Source of the DNA: Burkholderia sp. Bp8992
GTDB lineage: Bacteria; Pseudomonadota; Gammaproteobacteria; Burkholderiales; Burkholderiaceae
DNA: 43,238 nt
Direction: 5' to 3'
Assembly: GCF_003853705.1 (NCBI RefSeq)
Contig: NZ_QTQI01000045.1
Location: 1-43,238 of the forward strand
Part shown: piece after piece, positions 29,676 through 43,238 of the stretch
Layout: every line of letters starts with the position of its first letter
Numbering within the stretch: the stretch's first letter is position 1
The notes under the pieces: generated by a model
Told to the model about the DNA's origin: nothing
The model's database searches: none
The model's input: the letters and a program-made list of their open reading frames with translations, nothing else
Made by a program: the position numbers and the translations under genes

Positions 29676-32600
29676 TTACTCGGCTGCCGGGTGTTGCGGC
29701 TCTTCTGCCGGCGCGCTCGGCGTGCCGAAGTCGAATGCCTCTTCCGCTGCGATCTGGTCGAAACGCTCGCGATCCGACGATTCCTTCGCCTTGCGTGCCT
29801 TGTGGAACGCGAGACCCGTACCGGCCGGAATCAGGCGGCCGACGATCACGTTTTCCTTCAGGCCACGCAGATCGTCGCGCTTGCCCATGATCGCCGCTTC
29901 GGTCAGCACGCGGGTCGTTTCCTGGAACGATGCCGCGGAGATGAACGAGTCGGTCGACAGCGACGCCTTCGTGATACCGAGCAGCACGTTGTCGTACGAA
30001 GCCGGGCGCTTGTCCTCGGCGATCATGCGATCGTTCTCGTCCAGCATGTCGGAACGCTCGACCTGTTCGCCCGGGATGAAGCGCGTATCACCGTTGTCGG
30101 TGATCTGCACACGACGCAGCATCTGGCGAACGATCACCTCGATGTGCTTGTCGTTGATCTTCACGCCCTGCAGACGATACACGTCCTGCACTTCGTCGAC
30201 GATGTAGCGCGACAGCGCCTCGATACCCTGCAGACGCAGGATGTCGTGCGGATCGGCCGGACCGTCCACGATCATTTCGCCCTTGTTGACGACCTGTGCA
30301 TCGTGAACCAGAACCTGCTTTTCCTTCGCGATCAGGAACTCGTGCTGGTTGCCCTCGAGATCCGTGATGACGAGACGCTGCTTGCCCTTCGTGTCCTTGC
30401 CGAACGACGTCGTACCGGTGACTTCCGCGAGAATGCCGGCATCCTTCGGCGAACGCGCTTCGAACAGTTCCGCCACCCGCGGCAGACCGCCGGTAATGTC
30501 ACGCGTCTTCTGCGCTTCGGTCGGGATACGTGCGAGCACTTCACCGACCTGCACCTGCTGGCCATCCTTCACGGTGATCAGTGCGCCAACCTGGAAGCCG
30601 ATCTGCACTGCGTGCTCGGTGCCCGGAATCTTCACTTCTTCGCCGTTCGCGTCGAGCAGCTTCACCTGCGGACGCACGCTCTTCGACGCCTGCGAACCGC
30701 GACGCTTCACGTCGATCACGACCAGCGTCGACAGGCCGGTCACGTCGTCGATCTGCTTCGCGACGGTCACGCCTTCCTCGACGTTCTCGAACTTCACCGT
30801 ACCACCGTACTCGGTGATGATCGGACGCGTCAGCGGATCCCACGTGGCGAGCTGCGTGCCGGCCTTGATCGTCGCGCCGTCGAGCTGCAGCAGCGTCGCG
30901 CCGTACGGCACTTTGTGACGCTCGCGCTCGCGACCGAAGTCGTCGGTGATCATCGCTTCGCCCGAACGGGAAATGACGATCTGCTCGCCCTTCGCGTTCG
31001 TGACGTAGCGCATCGTCGCCGTGAAGCGCACGATACCGTTGCTCTTCGCTTCGACCGACGAAGCCACTGCCGCACGCGATGCCGCACCACCGATGTGGAA
31101 CGTACGCATCGTCAGCTGCGTGCCCGGTTCACCGATCGACTGCGCCGCGATCACGCCGACTGCTTCGCCGACGTTCACGAGCGAGCCGCGGCCGAGGTCA
31201 CGGCCGTAGCAGGCTGCGCACAGGCCGTAACGCGTTTCGCAGGTCAGCGGCGTGCGCACGCGCACTTCGTCGATGCCGAGGCGTTCGATTTCCTCGACCG
31301 CCGTTTCGTCGAGCAGCATGCCCGATTCGTACACCGTTTCCTGCGTTTCCGGGTTCACGACGTCCGCGACCGCGACGCGGCCGAGGATACGGTCGCGCAG
31401 CGCTTCGACGACTTCACCGCCTTCGACCAGCGCCTTCATCGCGACGCCGTTCGACGTGCCGCAATCGTCTTCCACCACGACCAGATCCTGCGTGACGTCG
31501 ACGAGACGACGCGTCAGGTAACCCGAGTTCGCGGTCTTCAGTGCCGTATCAGCCAGACCCTTACGTGCACCGTGGGTCGAGATGAAGTACTGCAACACGT
31601 TCAGACCTTCGCGGAAGTTCGCGGTAATCGGCGTCTCGATAATCGAGCCGTCCGGCTTCGCCATCAGGCCTCGCATACCGGCCAGCTGACGAATCTGAAC
31701 CGCCGAACCCCGGGCGCCCGAGTCGGCCATCATGTAGATCGAGTTGAACGATTCCTGGCGCGTTTCCTTGCCGTCGCGGTCCGTCACCGGCTCCGTCGAC
31801 AGCTGCTCCATCATCGCCTTGCCGACCGCTTCCGACGTTGCCGACCAGATGTCGACCACGTTGTTGTAGCGTTCCTGCGCGGTGACGAGACCCGACATGT
31901 ACTGGCGGTCGTACTCCTTCACCTTCTTCGCGGCGTCGCCGACGATCGTTTCCTTCTGCGGCGGCACGAGCATGTCGTCCACGCAGATCGAAATGCCGGC
32001 GCGCGTCGCGAGACGGAAACCCGACTGCATCAGCTGGTCGGCGAACACCACCGTCGCGCGCAGACCGCACTTGCGGAACGCCGTGTTGATCAGGCGCGAG
32101 ATTTCCTTCTTCTTCAGCGGCTTGTTCAGCACCGAGAACGGCAGGCCGTGCGGCAGGATCTCCGACAGGATCGCGCGGCCGACGGTCGTCGCGTACAGCG
32201 AGATCTTCGGCACGAATTCCGGCGCGCCTTCCGACGTGTCTTCGTTGCGGACCATTTCGGTGATCCGCACGTTGACGCGCGAGGCCAGCTCGACTTCCTT
32301 GTTCTCGTACGCGCGGATCACTTCCGACACGCCCGTGAACGACAGGCCTTCGCCCTTCGCGTTGACGGCTTCGCGGGTCGCGTAGTACAGACCCAGCACG
32401 ATATCCTGCGACGGCACGATCGACGGATCGCCGTTGGCCGGGAACAGCACGTTGTTCGACGCCAGCATCAGCGTACGCGCTTCCATCTGCGCTTCGAGCG
32501 ACAGCGGCACGTGAACGGCCATCTGGTCACCGTCGAAGTCGGCGTTGAACGCCGCGCAGACGAGCGGGTGCAGCTGAATCGCCTTGCCTTCGATCAGCAC

Positions 32601-33917
32601 CGGCTCGAACGCCTGGATACCGAGACGGTGCAGCGTCGGCGCACGGTTCAGCATCACCGGATGCTCGCGGATCACCTCTTCGAGGATGTCCCACACCACC
32701 GGCGTCTGGTTCTCGACTTCCTTCTTCGCAGCCTTGATGGTCGTCGCGACGCCCATCACTTCCAGCTTGTTGAAGATGAACGGCTTGAACAGCTCGAGCG
32801 CCATCAGCTTCGGCAGGCCGCACTGGTGCAGCTTCAGCGTCGGGCCGACCACGATGACCGAACGGCCCGAGTAGTCGACGCGCTTGCCCAGCAGGTTCTG
32901 ACGGAAACGACCGCCCTTGCCCTTGATCATGTCGGCGAGCGACTTCAGCGGACGCTTGTTCGCGCCCGTCATCGCCTTGCCGCGACGACCGTTGTCGAGC
33001 AGCGAGTCGACGGCTTCCTGCAGCATCCGCTTTTCGTTGCGGACGATGATTTCAGGTGCCTTCAGCTCGAGCAGACGCTTCAACCGATTGTTACGGTTGA
33101 TCACGCGGCGATACAGGTCGTTCAGGTCCGACGTCGCGAAACGGCCGCCATCCAGCGGCACGAGCGGACGCAGTTCCGGCGGCAGCACCGGCAGCACTTC
33201 GAGAATCATCCACTCGGGCTTGATGCCCGAACGCTGGAATGCCTCGAGGACCTTCAGGCGCTTCGCGTACTTCTTGATCTTCGCTTCCGAGCCGGTGTTC
33301 TTCAGCTCGGTGCGCAGCGTCTCGACCTGCTCGTCGATGTTGATCGCGCGCAGCAGTTCACGCACGCCTTCCGCGCCCATCTCGGCACGGAATTCGTCGC
33401 CGTATTCCTCGACCTTGTTGTAGTAATCCTCTTCGGTCATGATCTGCCGCGCCTTCAGCGGCGTCATGCCCGGCTCGATCACCACGTAGGCTTCGAAGTA
33501 CAGCACGCGTTCGATGTCGCGCAGCGTCATGTCGAGCACCATGCCCAGACGCGACGGCAGCGACTTCAGGAACCAGATGTGCGCGACCGGCGAGGCCAGC
33601 TCGATGTGGCCCATCCGTTCGCGACGCACCTTCGCCAGCGTCACTTCGACGCCGCACTTCTCGCAGATCACGCCGCGGTGCTTCAGACGCTTGTACTTGC
33701 CGCACAGGCACTCGTAGTCCTTGATCGGCCCGAAGATCTTCGCGCAGAAGAGACCATCGCGTTCCGGCTTGAACGTACGGTAGTTGATGGTCTCCGGCTT
33801 CTTGACTTCGCCGAACGACCACGAACGGATCTTGTCCGGCGAGGCCAGACCGATCTTGATCGCGTCGAAAACTTCTTCCTGTTGGACTTGCTTGAATAGA
33901 TCGAGCAGAGCTTTCAT
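29676..33917 (-). CDS. rpoC: DNA-directed RNA polymerase beta-prime subunit
   Basis: 1413 residues, standard. It starts [20 protein letters not shown], followed by the N-terminal zinc ribbon ([20 protein letters not shown]). The catalytic [12 protein letters not shown] that binds the active-site magnesium is present. The second zinc site comprises CGTS and [15 protein letters not shown]. With beta it forms the active-centre cleft and holds downstream DNA. It starts 21 nt after rpoB. A terminator follows at 29611-29637, ending the secE-rpoC transcription series. Confidence 0.99.
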   Translation of the reverse strand: MKALLDLFKQVQQEEVFDAIKIGLASPDKIRSWSFGEVKKPETINYRTFKPERDGLFCAKIFGPIKDYECLCGKYKRLKHRGVICEKCGVEVTLAKVRRERMGHIELASPVAHIWFLKSLPSRLGMVLDMTLRDIERVLYFEAYVVIEPGMTPLKARQIMTEEDYYNKVEEYGDEFRAEMGAEGVRELLRAINIDEQVETLRTELKNTGSEAKIKKYAKRLKVLEAFQRSGIKPEWMILEVLPVLPPELRPLVPLDGGRFATSDLNDLYRRVINRNNRLKRLLELKAPEIIVRNEKRMLQEAVDSLLDNGRRGKAMTGANKRPLKSLADMIKGKGGRFRQNLLGKRVDYSGRSVIVVGPTLKLHQCGLPKLMALELFKPFIFNKLEVMGVATTIKAAKKEVENQTPVVWDILEEVIREHPVMLNRAPTLHRLGIQAFEPVLIEGKAIQLHPLVCAAFNADFDGDQMAVHVPLSLEAQMEARTLMLASNNVLFPANGDPSIVPSQDIVLGLYYATREAVNAKGEGLSFTGVSEVIRAYENKEVELASRVNVRITEMVRNEDTSEGAPEFVPKISLYATTVGRAILSEILPHGLPFSVLNKPLKKKEISRLINTAFRKCGLRATVVFADQLMQSGFRLATRAGISICVDDMLVPPQKETIVGDAAKKVKEYDRQYMSGLVTAQERYNNVVDIWSATSEAVGKAMMEQLSTEPVTDRDGKETRQESFNSIYMMADSGARGSAVQIRQLAGMRGLMAKPDGSIIETPITANFREGLNVLQYFISTHGARKGLADTALKTANSGYLTRRLVDVTQDLVVVEDDCGTSNGVAMKALVEGGEVVEALRDRILGRVAVADVVNPETQETVYESGMLLDETAVEEIERLGIDEVRVRTPLTCETRYGLCAACYGRDLGRGSLVNVGEAVGVIAAQSIGEPGTQLTMRTFHIGGAASRAAVASSVEAKSNGIVRFTATMRYVTNAKGEQIVISRSGEAMITDDFGRERERHKVPYGATLLQLDGATIKAGTQLATWDPLTRPIITEYGGTVKFENVEEGVTVAKQIDDVTGLSTLVVIDVKRRGSQASKSVRPQVKLLDANGEEVKIPGTEHAVQIGFQVGALITVKDGQQVQVGEVLARIPTEAQKTRDITGGLPRVAELFEARSPKDAGILAEVTGTTSFGKDTKGKQRLVITDLEGNQHEFLIAKEKQVLVHDAQVVNKGEMIVDGPADPHDILRLQGIEALSRYIVDEVQDVYRLQGVKINDKHIEVIVRQMLRRVQITDNGDTRFIPGEQVERSDMLDENDRMIAEDKRPASYDNVLLGITKASLSTDSFISAASFQETTRVLTEAAIMGKRDDLRGLKENVIVGRLIPAGTGLAFHKARKAKESSDRERFDQIAAEEAFDFGTPSAPAEEPQHPAAE

Positions 33918-33938
33918 TGCTTTCTCTCCGTAGTCCGA

Positions 33939-38045
<4,107 letters not shown>

Positions 38046-38425
38046 ACGATCTCCGAATCACGGCGGGTGCTATCGAGGCGGAATACCTGGACGTTTCAAA
38101 CCCGAGTGTTCACCGACTGAGACCCGATGGCCGTTGACGGCTTGAACGAGCCGAGAAGCTTGGTGGTTGGCCGCTACCAACCGCTGGCTGACGGCAGCGG
38201 ATGCCTGTGTTGCCCGCTACCCGACCAAACTTGCCTTCTGCAGTCGCTTCAGAAGACAAAGAGAACCGCCAATCGTGCGTGACCTTTCACAACGATGAGG
38301 CGGTTTTCTTTGGCTTCTGGGACCGATTATTCGGGCTCCCGAATGAGTGCCAGAATAACGATCCCACAAAGCACAAAAAGGCCGGCGGTGAAAATACCGC
38401 CAGCCTTCGCACAGCGCGTCGAAAC
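38046..38425 (-). promoter_or_regulatory. rplL-rpoB spacer with attenuator and long processing-type hairpin
   Basis: The 380-bp spacer holds no gene. After rplL comes a terminator-like hairpin, AAGGC-GGCGGT/ACCGCC-GCCTT (38378-38407), followed by five T residues. Next is a long imperfect hairpin (38264-38305: AACCGCC/GGCGGTT, ATCGT/ACGAT, GTG/CAC), then a 6-bp hairpin GGTTGG/CCAACC (38166-38183). In E. coli this spacer carries a partial attenuator and an RNase III cleavage site that set the ratio of L12 to polymerase; the layout here matches. No clear promoter for rpoB was found. Confidence 0.6.
38374..38407 (-). terminator. Attenuator-type terminator after rplL
   Basis: A stem of about 12 bp with one mismatch (AAGGC, mismatch, GGCGGT and its complement), a 6-nt loop and TTTTTG on the minus strand, 19 nt after the rplL stop. 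The downstream rpoB needs read-through, so it probably terminates only part of the transcripts. Confidence 0.7.
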
Positions 38426-38800
38426 TTACTTGACTTCGACCTTCGCGCCTGCTTCTTCCAGCTTCTTCTTGGCTTCTTCAGCAGCAGCCTTGTCGACGCC
38501 TTCCTTGACGGGCTTCGGTGCACCGTCAACCAGGTCCTTCGCTTCCTTCAGGCCCAGGCCCGTCAGTTCGCGAACGGCCTTGATGACCGAAACCTTGTTG
38601 GCGCCGGCTTCAGCCAGCACGACCGTGAATTCGGTCTTTTCTTCTGCAGCAGCAGCAGCGCCGCCGCCTGCCGGGCCAGCGACTGCCACTGCAGCTGCCG
38701 ACACGCCAAACTTCTCTTCGAATGCCTTGACCAGTTCGTTCAGTTCCAGAACGGTCATCCCTTCGACTGCTGCCAGGATGTCTTCTTTTGCGATTGCCAT
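38426..38800 (-). CDS. rplL: 50S ribosomal protein L7/L12
   Basis: 124 residues. N-terminal dimerisation helices ([20 protein letters not shown]), an Ala/Gly-rich hinge and the C-terminal domain with [20 protein letters not shown], which recruits EF-Tu and EF-G. L12 is the only multi-copy ribosomal protein, so it must be made in excess over its neighbours; the attenuator right after it helps explain this. It lies 63 nt after rplJ. Confidence 0.99.
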   Translation of the reverse strand: MAIAKEDILAAVEGMTVLELNELVKAFEEKFGVSAAAVAVAGPAGGGAAAAAEEKTEFTVVLAEAGANKVSVIKAVRELTGLGLKEAKDLVDGAPKPVKEGVDKAAAEEAKKKLEEAGAKVEVK

Positions 38801-38863
38801 TTGAAATACTCCTAAATTGAATTCGGATACAGCCAGCGATCAATGACGCTGATGCACGTTCGC

Positions 38864-39361
38864 TTACGCAGCTTCCGCTTGCTTCTTCTCGGCCAGCGCT
38901 GCCAGAGCACGCGCGAAGCCCGAAACAGGCGATTGCATAACGAACAGCAGCTTCGAGAGCAGTTCTTCGCGGCTCGGGATGCTTGCCAGCGCTTGCACGC
39001 CAGCCTTGTCCATCACCTTGCCATCGAACGAACCAGCCTTGATGATCAACTTGTCGTTGCTCTTGCCGAAGTCGTTGACGACCTTAGCAGCAGCAATTGC
39101 ATCTTCCGAGATGCCGTAGATCAGCGGACCAGTCATCTGCTCTGCCAGCGGAGCAAACGGCGTACCTTCAACGGCGCGACGCGCCAGCGTGTTCTTCAAC
39201 ACGCGCAGGTAAACCTTTTGCTCACGCGCTTGCGCGCGCAGCTTGGTCAGATCGCCAACCGCAATTCCACGATACTCAGCCAGCACAACGGTCTGGGCCT
39301 TCGCGACTTGCGCGGAAACCTCAGCGACGACGGCTTGCTTGTCTTCTCTATTAAGCGGCAC
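38864..39361 (-). CDS. rplJ: 50S ribosomal protein L10
   Basis: 165 residues from GTG at 39361 ([18 protein letters not shown]), with a strong GGAGG seven bases upstream. The open frame continues 18 codons further, but without Shine-Dalgarno or family support. L10 is the stalk base that holds L7/L12 dimers through its C-terminal helix. The L10-L12 complex represses its own operon in many bacteria by binding the leader, which is recognisable just upstream here. Confidence 0.97.
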   Translation of the reverse strand: MPLNREDKQAVVAEVSAQVAKAQTVVLAEYRGIAVGDLTKLRAQAREQKVYLRVLKNTLARRAVEGTPFAPLAEQMTGPLIYGISEDAIAAAKVVNDFGKSNDKLIIKAGSFDGKVMDKAGVQALASIPSREELLSKLLFVMQSPVSGFARALAALAEKKQAEAA

Positions 39362-39669
39362 GGTTAGCCTCCAGAAACGATACGTTCGGCGCGGCCGATA
39401 TGGCCAAAACCTCACGTACCTCGTTCAACAACGGCGTCCGACCTCGTTAGGAGTATTTCCACCTCACGCCGCGAATCGCTTCACGGCCTGCGGCTTCACC
39501 ACTGCAAAACTTTTTCGGGTTCGCCATCTGCGTTGGCTTGAATTAAGGGATCACCTGCCTGCTGCGTCCCACCAACGGTCTTTGATAACCGGTTGCCCGC
39601 CATGCTGCACGAACAACCGCCCAAAGCCCATGTAGGCCGCTTCGCGAACGAAGCGGCCCGAATACTTTC
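39362..39669 (-). promoter_or_regulatory. rplJ leader (L10 leader-like element) in the rplA-rplJ spacer
   Basis: This 308-bp spacer holds no gene. Its middle part (about 39590-39510 on the minus strand) contains TTATCAAAGACCGTTGGTG, CCCTTAATTC and GCAGATGGCGA. From memory these match the order and wording of the E. coli rplJ leader (the Rfam L10 leader), where L10-L12 binds and controls translation. A perfect 10-bp hairpin with a CGAA/TTCG-type loop (39635-39658) directly follows the rplA stop. It has no T tract and may be a 3' end or processing signal. No promoter was firmly identified. Confidence 0.6.
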
Positions 39670-40365
39670 TTACGCTGCCAGCGTAGCCTGGTCGACACGC
39701 ACGCCGACGCCCATCGTGCTCGACAGTGCGATCTTGCGCAGGTACACGCCCTTGCTCGTTGCCGGCTTGGCCTTCTGCAGCGCTTCGATCAGCGCCGACA
39801 GGTTCGAACGCAGTGCGGTCGGTTCGAACGATGCACGGCCGATGGTCGCGTGGATGATACCGGCCTTGTCGACACGGAATTGCACCTGACCAGCCTTCGC
39901 GTTCTTGACGGCGGTTGCGACGTCCGGCGTGACCGTACCGACCTTCGGGTTCGGCATCAGGCCGCGCGGGCCGAGGATCTGGCCGAGCGTACCGACGATA
40001 CGCATCGTGTCCGGCGAAGCGATCACGATGTCGAAGTCCATCTGGCCAGCCTTGATCTGCTCAGCCAGGTCTTCCATACCGACGATTTCCGCGCCTGCTG
40101 CACGAGCCTGCTCGGCCTTTTCGCCTTGCGCGAACACGGCAACGCGAACCGACTTGCCCGTACCGGCCGGCAGAACGACCGAACCACGAACGACCTGGTC
40201 CGACTTCTTTGCATCGATGCCGAGCTGGACCGCGACGTCGATCGACTCGTCGAACTTCGCGCTCGCGCATTCCTTCACGAGGCTCAGTGCGTCTTCGATC
40301 GCGTACAGCTTCTGACGATCAACCTTGGCGGCAAATGCCTGACGGCGCTTGGAGATCTTAGCCAT
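39670..40365 (-). CDS. rplA: 50S ribosomal protein L1
   Basis: 231 residues. Contains [20 protein letters not shown] and the signature [26 protein letters not shown]1 forms the mobile stalk that handles deacylated tRNA leaving the E site. In E. coli it also represses rplK-rplA translation from a leader site. The start directly abuts the rplK stop. Confidence 0.99.
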   Translation of the reverse strand: MAKISKRRQAFAAKVDRQKLYAIEDALSLVKECASAKFDESIDVAVQLGIDAKKSDQVVRGSVVLPAGTGKSVRVAVFAQGEKAEQARAAGAEIVGMEDLAEQIKAGQMDFDIVIASPDTMRIVGTLGQILGPRGLMPNPKVGTVTPDVATAVKNAKAGQVQFRVDKAGIIHATIGRASFEPTALRSNLSALIEALQKAKPATSKGVYLRKIALSSTMGVGVRVDQATLAA

Positions 40366-40797
40366 TTACACGCCCTCCACAGTGATGCCCATCGAGCGTG
40401 CGCTACCAGCGATGGTGCGAACGGCTGCGTCCAGATCAGCTGCCGTAAGGTCCGGCATCTTGGTCTTTGCGATTTCTTCAGCTTGAGCGCGCGTGATCGA
40501 ACCGACCTTGTCGGTGTGCGGCTTGCTCGAGCCCTTGTCCACCTTCGCCGCCTTCTTGATCAGGACGGTTGCCGGCGGCGTCTTCATCACGAACGTGAAG
40601 CTCTTGTCAGCGAATGCCGTGATGACCACCGGCACCGGCAGACCCGGCTCCATGCCTTGAGTCTGCGCGTTGAACGCCTTGCAGAACTCCATGATGTTCA
40701 GGCCGCGCTGGCCCAGTGCCGGACCGACCGGCGGCGACGGGTTGGCTTTACCTGCAGGGATCTGCAGCTTGATAAAGCCGATAATCTTCTTTGCCAT
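40366..40797 (-). CDS. rplK: 50S ribosomal protein L11
   Basis: 143 residues, starting [20 protein letters not shown] with the N-terminal proline-rich switch ([13 protein letters not shown]). L11 sits in the GTPase-associated centre, senses uncharged tRNA with RelA, and is the target of thiostrepton-class drugs. ATGAGG provides the Shine-Dalgarno sequence. A small hairpin lies just upstream. Confidence 0.99.
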   Translation of the reverse strand: MAKKIIGFIKLQIPAGKANPSPPVGPALGQRGLNIMEFCKAFNAQTQGMEPGLPVPVVITAFADKSFTFVMKTPPATVLIKKAAKVDKGSSKPHTDKVGSITRAQAEEIAKTKMPDLTAADLDAAVRTIAGSARSMGITVEGV

Positions 40798-40812
40798 TTG
40801 TGAACCTCATTG

Positions 40813-40831
40813 GAACGCCGGAAGGGCGTTC
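40813..40831 (-). promoter_or_regulatory. Hairpin in the rplK leader, possible L1 operator
   Basis: GAACGCC/GGCGTTC, a perfect 7-bp stem with a 5-nt loop, ends 15 nt before the rplK ATG and is followed by AATGAGGT, which includes the ribosome-binding site. In E. coli L1 binds the rplK leader near the ribosome-binding site. The place fits, but the L1 recognition motif was not verified. Confidence 0.4.
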
Positions 40832-40905
40832 GGTGAGTAATAACGCGCGTTCGCCGCTGGCTACTGACGCTCCTCAACGGCCATGACGCGGGCCGTAAGC
40901 GCGAA

Positions 40906-40929
40906 GGTGGGCAGCCGAGGCTGCCCACC
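40906..40929 (-). other. Stable hairpin after nusG
   Basis: GGTGGGCAGCC and GGCTGCCCACC, a perfect 11-bp inverted repeat with two central bases, starting 10 nt after the nusG stop. No T tract follows on the minus strand, so it is more likely an RNA-stability or processing element than a terminator. The remainder of the nusG-rplK gap shows no clear promoter. Confidence 0.55.
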
Positions 40930-40938
40930 GAATCGGGA

Positions 40939-41496
40939 TCAAACTTTTTCGACCTGGCCGAACTCGAGCTCGACCGGGGTGGATCGGCCAAAAATGGTGA
41001 CCGACACACGCACGCGCGATTTTTCGTAGTTGACTTCTTCGACGGTGCCGTTGAAGTCCGTGAACGGGCCTTCCTTGACACGCACCATCTCGCCAACTTC
41101 GAACAGGGTCTTCGGGCGCGGCTTTTCGACGCCTTCCTGCATCTGCGACATGATCTTCTCGACTTCCTTCGGGGAAATCGGGGTCGGGCGGTTACGCGCA
41201 CCGCCGACGAAACCGGTGACCTTCGCGGTGTTCTTCACGAGGTGCCACGTTTCGTCCGTCATTTCCATTTCCACCAGCACGTAGCCGGGGAAGAAACGAC
41301 GCTCGGTCACAGCCTTGTGGCCGCCCTTGACTTCGACCACTTCTTCGGTCGGAACCAGGATCTGACCGAATTTGTCCTGCATGCCAGCACGTTCGATGCG
41401 CTCTTGAAGCGCACGTTGCACGCTCTTCTCCATACCGGAGTAGGCGTGCACGACGTACCAACGCTTTCCGCTCGGGGATGCCGGAGTATCGCTCAT
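40939..41496 (-). CDS. nusG: Transcription elongation/antitermination factor NusG
   Basis: 185 residues. N-terminal NGN domain ([20 protein letters not shown] and [11 protein letters not shown]) and C-terminal KOW domain ([20 protein letters not shown]). NusG bridges the polymerase cleft to increase processivity and links RNA polymerase to Rho or to ribosomal S10. It starts 1 nt after the secE stop, the conserved secE-nusG pair. Confidence 0.99.
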   Translation of the reverse strand: MSDTPASPSGKRWYVVHAYSGMEKSVQRALQERIERAGMQDKFGQILVPTEEVVEVKGGHKAVTERRFFPGYVLVEMEMTDETWHLVKNTAKVTGFVGGARNRPTPISPKEVEKIMSQMQEGVEKPRPKTLFEVGEMVRVKEGPFTDFNGTVEEVNYEKSRVRVSVTIFGRSTPVELEFGQVEKV

Positions 41497-41497
41497 A

Positions 41498-41878
41498 TCA
41501 TTTCCAACCCAGAATCGCCGAGAAAATCACCCATTCGATCGATTTGTCACTCAACCAGAGGAAAATCGCCATCACGAGCACGAAACCGAACACGACGAGT
41601 GTGGTTTGCGTTGCTTCCTTGCGGGTGGGCCAAACGACCTTCCGGACTTCCTTGTACGAATCCTTGGCAAAGGCGATGAGGCTCTTGCCAGGAGCGGACA
41701 TCAGTCCGACGGCCACGCCGGCGATGATACCCACCGCCAACGCGGCACCGCGGACATACCACTGCTGATTGGCCAGCCAGAAGAAGCCCACGAATCCGGC
41801 CAAGACCAGCAATACGCCCAGGGCCAGCATCAGCTTATCGCCGGAGGTATTTACAGTTTCGACGGATGGATTCGCCAT
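41498..41878 (-). CDS. secE: Protein translocase subunit SecE
   Basis: 126 residues with three membrane segments (about 17-36, 45-63 and 91-112), the long proteobacterial form as in E. coli. The conserved amphipathic stretch with [20 protein letters not shown] before the last helix clamps SecY. It starts 43 nt after the tRNA-Trp gene and is followed directly by nusG. Confidence 0.98.
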   Translation of the reverse strand: MANPSVETVNTSGDKLMLALGVLLVLAGFVGFFWLANQQWYVRGAALAVGIIAGVAVGLMSAPGKSLIAFAKDSYKEVRKVVWPTRKEATQTTLVVFGFVLVMAIFLWLSDKSIEWVIFSAILGWK

Positions 41879-41895
41879 AACACCTTAAAACAAAT

Positions 41896-41914
41896 GCCAC
41901 GTAGGACACGTGGC
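41896..41914 (-). other. Hairpin between tRNA-Trp and secE
   Basis: GCCACGT/ACGTGGC, a perfect 7-bp stem with a 5-nt loop, followed on the minus strand by ATTTGTTTTAAGG. It could be a weak attenuator or a tRNA 3' processing boundary. It leaves only 17 bases before the secE ATG, so it may also affect secE translation. Confidence 0.45.
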
Positions 41915-41921
41915 TATTTTT

Positions 41922-41997
41922 TGGCAGGGGCAGAGGGAATCGAACCCCCAACCTTCGGTTTTGGAGACCGACGCTCTGCCAGTTGAGCTATACCCCT
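41922..41997 (-). tRNA. trpT: tRNA-Trp (anticodon CCA)
   Basis: 76 nt including encoded CCA. The acceptor arm AGGGGTA pairs with TGCCCCT. The D arm is in AGCTCAACTGGCAGAGC, and the anticodon loop reads TCTCCAAAA with CCA. The T arm GGGGGTTCGATTCCC is present. The tuf-tRNA-Trp-secE order is typical of proteobacteria, and the tRNA is probably processed from a common transcript. Confidence 0.97.
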
Positions 41998-42005
41998 AAA
42001 CCATG

Positions 42006-42031
42006 TTGGGGCCGGCTGTTGCCAGCCCCAA
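42006..42031 (-). other. Hairpin between tuf copy 2 and tRNA-Trp
   Basis: TTGGGGC/GCCCCAA with an inner GGC/GCC stem and one mismatch. On the minus strand only CATGGTTT follows, so it is a leaky terminator at best. Read-through into tRNA-Trp and secE is likely. Confidence 0.45.
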
Positions 42032-42056
42032 AACTGTCGATCAACGAATAACTGGC

Positions 42057-43238
42057 TTACTCGATGATCTTGGCGACGACGCCGGCGCCGACGGTACGGC
42101 CGCCTTCGCGGATTGCGAAGCGCAGACCTTCTTCCATCGCGATCGGAGCGATCAGCTTCACCGTGATCGACACGTTGTCGCCCGGCATCACCATTTCCTT
42201 GTCCTTCGGCAGCTCGATCGAGCCCGTCACGTCCGTCGTACGGAAGTAGAACTGCGGACGGTAGTTGTTAAAGAACGGCGTGTGACGGCCGCCTTCGTCC
42301 TTGCTCAGCACGTACACTTCAGCCGTGAAGTGCGTGTGCGGCGTGATCGAACCCGGCTTCGCCAGAACCTGGCCACGCTCCACGTCTTCACGCTTCGTGC
42401 CGCGCAGCAAGATACCAACGTTGTCGCCTGCCTGACCTTGGTCCAGCAGCTTGCGGAACATTTCAACGCCCGTGCAGGTCGTCTTCACCGTCGGCTTGAT
42501 ACCGACGATTTCGATTTCCTCGCCGACCTTCACGATGCCGCGCTCGACACGACCCGTCACCACCGTACCACGGCCCGAGATCGAGAACACGTCTTCCACC
42601 GGCATCAGGAACGCGCCGTCAACTGCACGCTCCGGCGTCGGGATGTACGTGTCCAGCGCATCGGCCAGGCTCATGATCGCCACTTCGCCCAGCTCGCCCG
42701 TGTCGCCTTCCAGCGCCAGCTTTGCCGAACCCTTCACGATCGGCGTGTCGTCGCCCGGGAAGTCGTACTTCGACAGGAGTTCGCGAACTTCCATCTCGAC
42801 CAGCTCGAGCAGTTCTGCGTCGTCCACCATGTCGCACTTGTTCAGGAACACGATGATGTACGGAACGCCAACCTGACGTGCCAGCAGGATGTGCTCACGC
42901 GTCTGCGGCATCGGGCCGTCAGCTGCCGAGCAAACCAGGATCGCGCCGTCCATCTGCGCTGCGCCCGTGATCATGTTCTTCACATAGTCAGCGTGGCCCG
43001 GGCAGTCGACGTGTGCGTAGTGGCGGTTGGCCGTTTCGTACTCGACGTGTGCCGTGTTGATCGTGATGCCGCGCGCCTTTTCTTCCGGTGCCGCGTCGAT
43101 CTGGTCGTATGCCTTCGCTTCGCCGCCGAACTTCTTCGTCAGAACCGTCGTGATCGCTGCCGTCAGCGTCGTCTTGCCGTGGTCAACGTGACCAATCGTA
43201 CCAACGTTCACGTGCGGCTTGGTCCGCTCGAATTTACC
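42057..43238 (-). CDS. tuf: Elongation factor Tu, copy 2 (first three codons beyond the window edge)
   Basis: 393 of 396 codons are visible; the edge cuts between codons 3 and 4 (visible protein starts [13 protein letters not shown]). All GTPase motifs are present. Compared with copy 1 at a constant offset of 19203, I find four base differences, at 42270, 42410, 42624 and 42876, all synonymous. Similarity stops at the stop codon, and the 3' flanks are unrelated. This copy heads the tRNA-Trp-secE-nusG-rplK series. Truncation is from the window, not a pseudogene. Confidence 0.99.
   Translation of the reverse strand, partial: GKFERTKPHVNVGTIGHVDHGKTTLTAAITTVLTKKFGGEAKAYDQIDAAPEEKARGITINTAHVEYETANRHYAHVDCPGHADYVKNMITGAAQMDGAILVCSAADGPMPQTREHILLARQVGVPYIIVFLNKCDMVDDAELLELVEMEVRELLSKYDFPGDDTPIVKGSAKLALEGDTGELGEVAIMSLADALDTYIPTPERAVDGAFLMPVEDVFSISGRGTVVTGRVERGIVKVGEEIEIVGIKPTVKTTCTGVEMFRKLLDQGQAGDNVGILLRGTKREDVERGQVLAKPGSITPHTHFTAEVYVLSKDEGGRHTPFFNNYRPQFYFRTTDVTGSIELPKDKEMVMPGDNVSITVKLIAPIAMEEGLRFAIREGGRTVGAGVVAKIIE

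Noticed and set aside
29691-33899. 1402-codon open frame on the plus strand opposite rpoC
   Set aside because: It mirrors rpoC almost exactly. GC-rich codon usage leaves the antisense frame free of stops; the translation is rich in Arg, His, Asp and Val without domains. It is a shadow.
41896-41920. Hairpin plus T run as a plus-strand terminator
   Set aside because: TATTTTTT does follow on the plus strand, but no plus-strand gene lies upstream, so this orientation has no client.
42057-43238. Second tuf as a truncated pseudogene
   Set aside because: Only the window edge removes codons 1-3; the frame is intact and the protein identical to copy 1 over all visible residues.

Overview
The window is a chromosomal segment of a GC-rich betaproteobacterium, most likely Burkholderia (probably the B. 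cepacia complex). The basis is the gene order, the protein lengths and sequences, and recQ sitting between rpoC and rpsL. This is a judgement from recognition, not from a database search. Almost everything is the main translation and transcription locus, and all of that is read on the minus strand.

Read in the direction of transcription (right to left), the large locus runs: tuf copy 2 (cut by the right edge), tRNA-Trp(CCA), secE, nusG, rplK, rplA, rplJ, rplL, rpoB, rpoC (about 43.2-29.6 kb); recQ (29.4-27.6 kb); the str operon rpsL, rpsG, fusA, tuf copy 1 (27.3-22.8 kb); the S10 operon rpsJ to rpsQ (22.6-17.3 kb); the spc operon rplN to rpmJ, including secY and infA (17.0-11.2 kb); and the alpha operon rpsM, rpsK, rpsD, rpoA, rplQ (11.1-7.9 kb). 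Together these supply about half of the ribosomal proteins, the RNA polymerase alpha, beta and beta-prime subunits, EF-Tu, EF-G, IF-1, NusG and the SecYE translocon core. Many are rare single-copy essential genes that must be made in fixed ratios, which explains the many hairpins, leaders and internal terminators found between them.

The left part (1-7.8 kb) is a set of smaller units. cutA-dsbD and cytochrome c4-resB-ccsB lie on the minus strand; engB (ribosome-assembly GTPase) and hemB (haem synthesis) lie on the plus strand. DsbD, ResB/CcsB, HemB and the dihaem cytochrome belong together functionally: haem supply, thiol reduction in the periplasm, cytochrome c maturation, and a product of that pathway.

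The most interesting unannotated element is a candidate small RNA of about 105 nt on the minus strand at 4271-4375, between engB and hemB. It has its own -10 box, two perfect small stems and a strong intrinsic terminator. The 11-nt loop of its second stem displays UCUCCUCCC, a sequence able to pair with Shine-Dalgarno sites. Other points worth a second look are terminator-like hairpins before each of the last three alpha-operon genes, a perfect 12-bp inverted repeat embracing the -10 of the likely spc promoter, a structured S10 leader, a two-hairpin rplL-rpoB spacer, an 18-bp-arm inverted repeat upstream of recQ, and two tuf copies that differ at only four synonymous positions in the shared 1182 nt.
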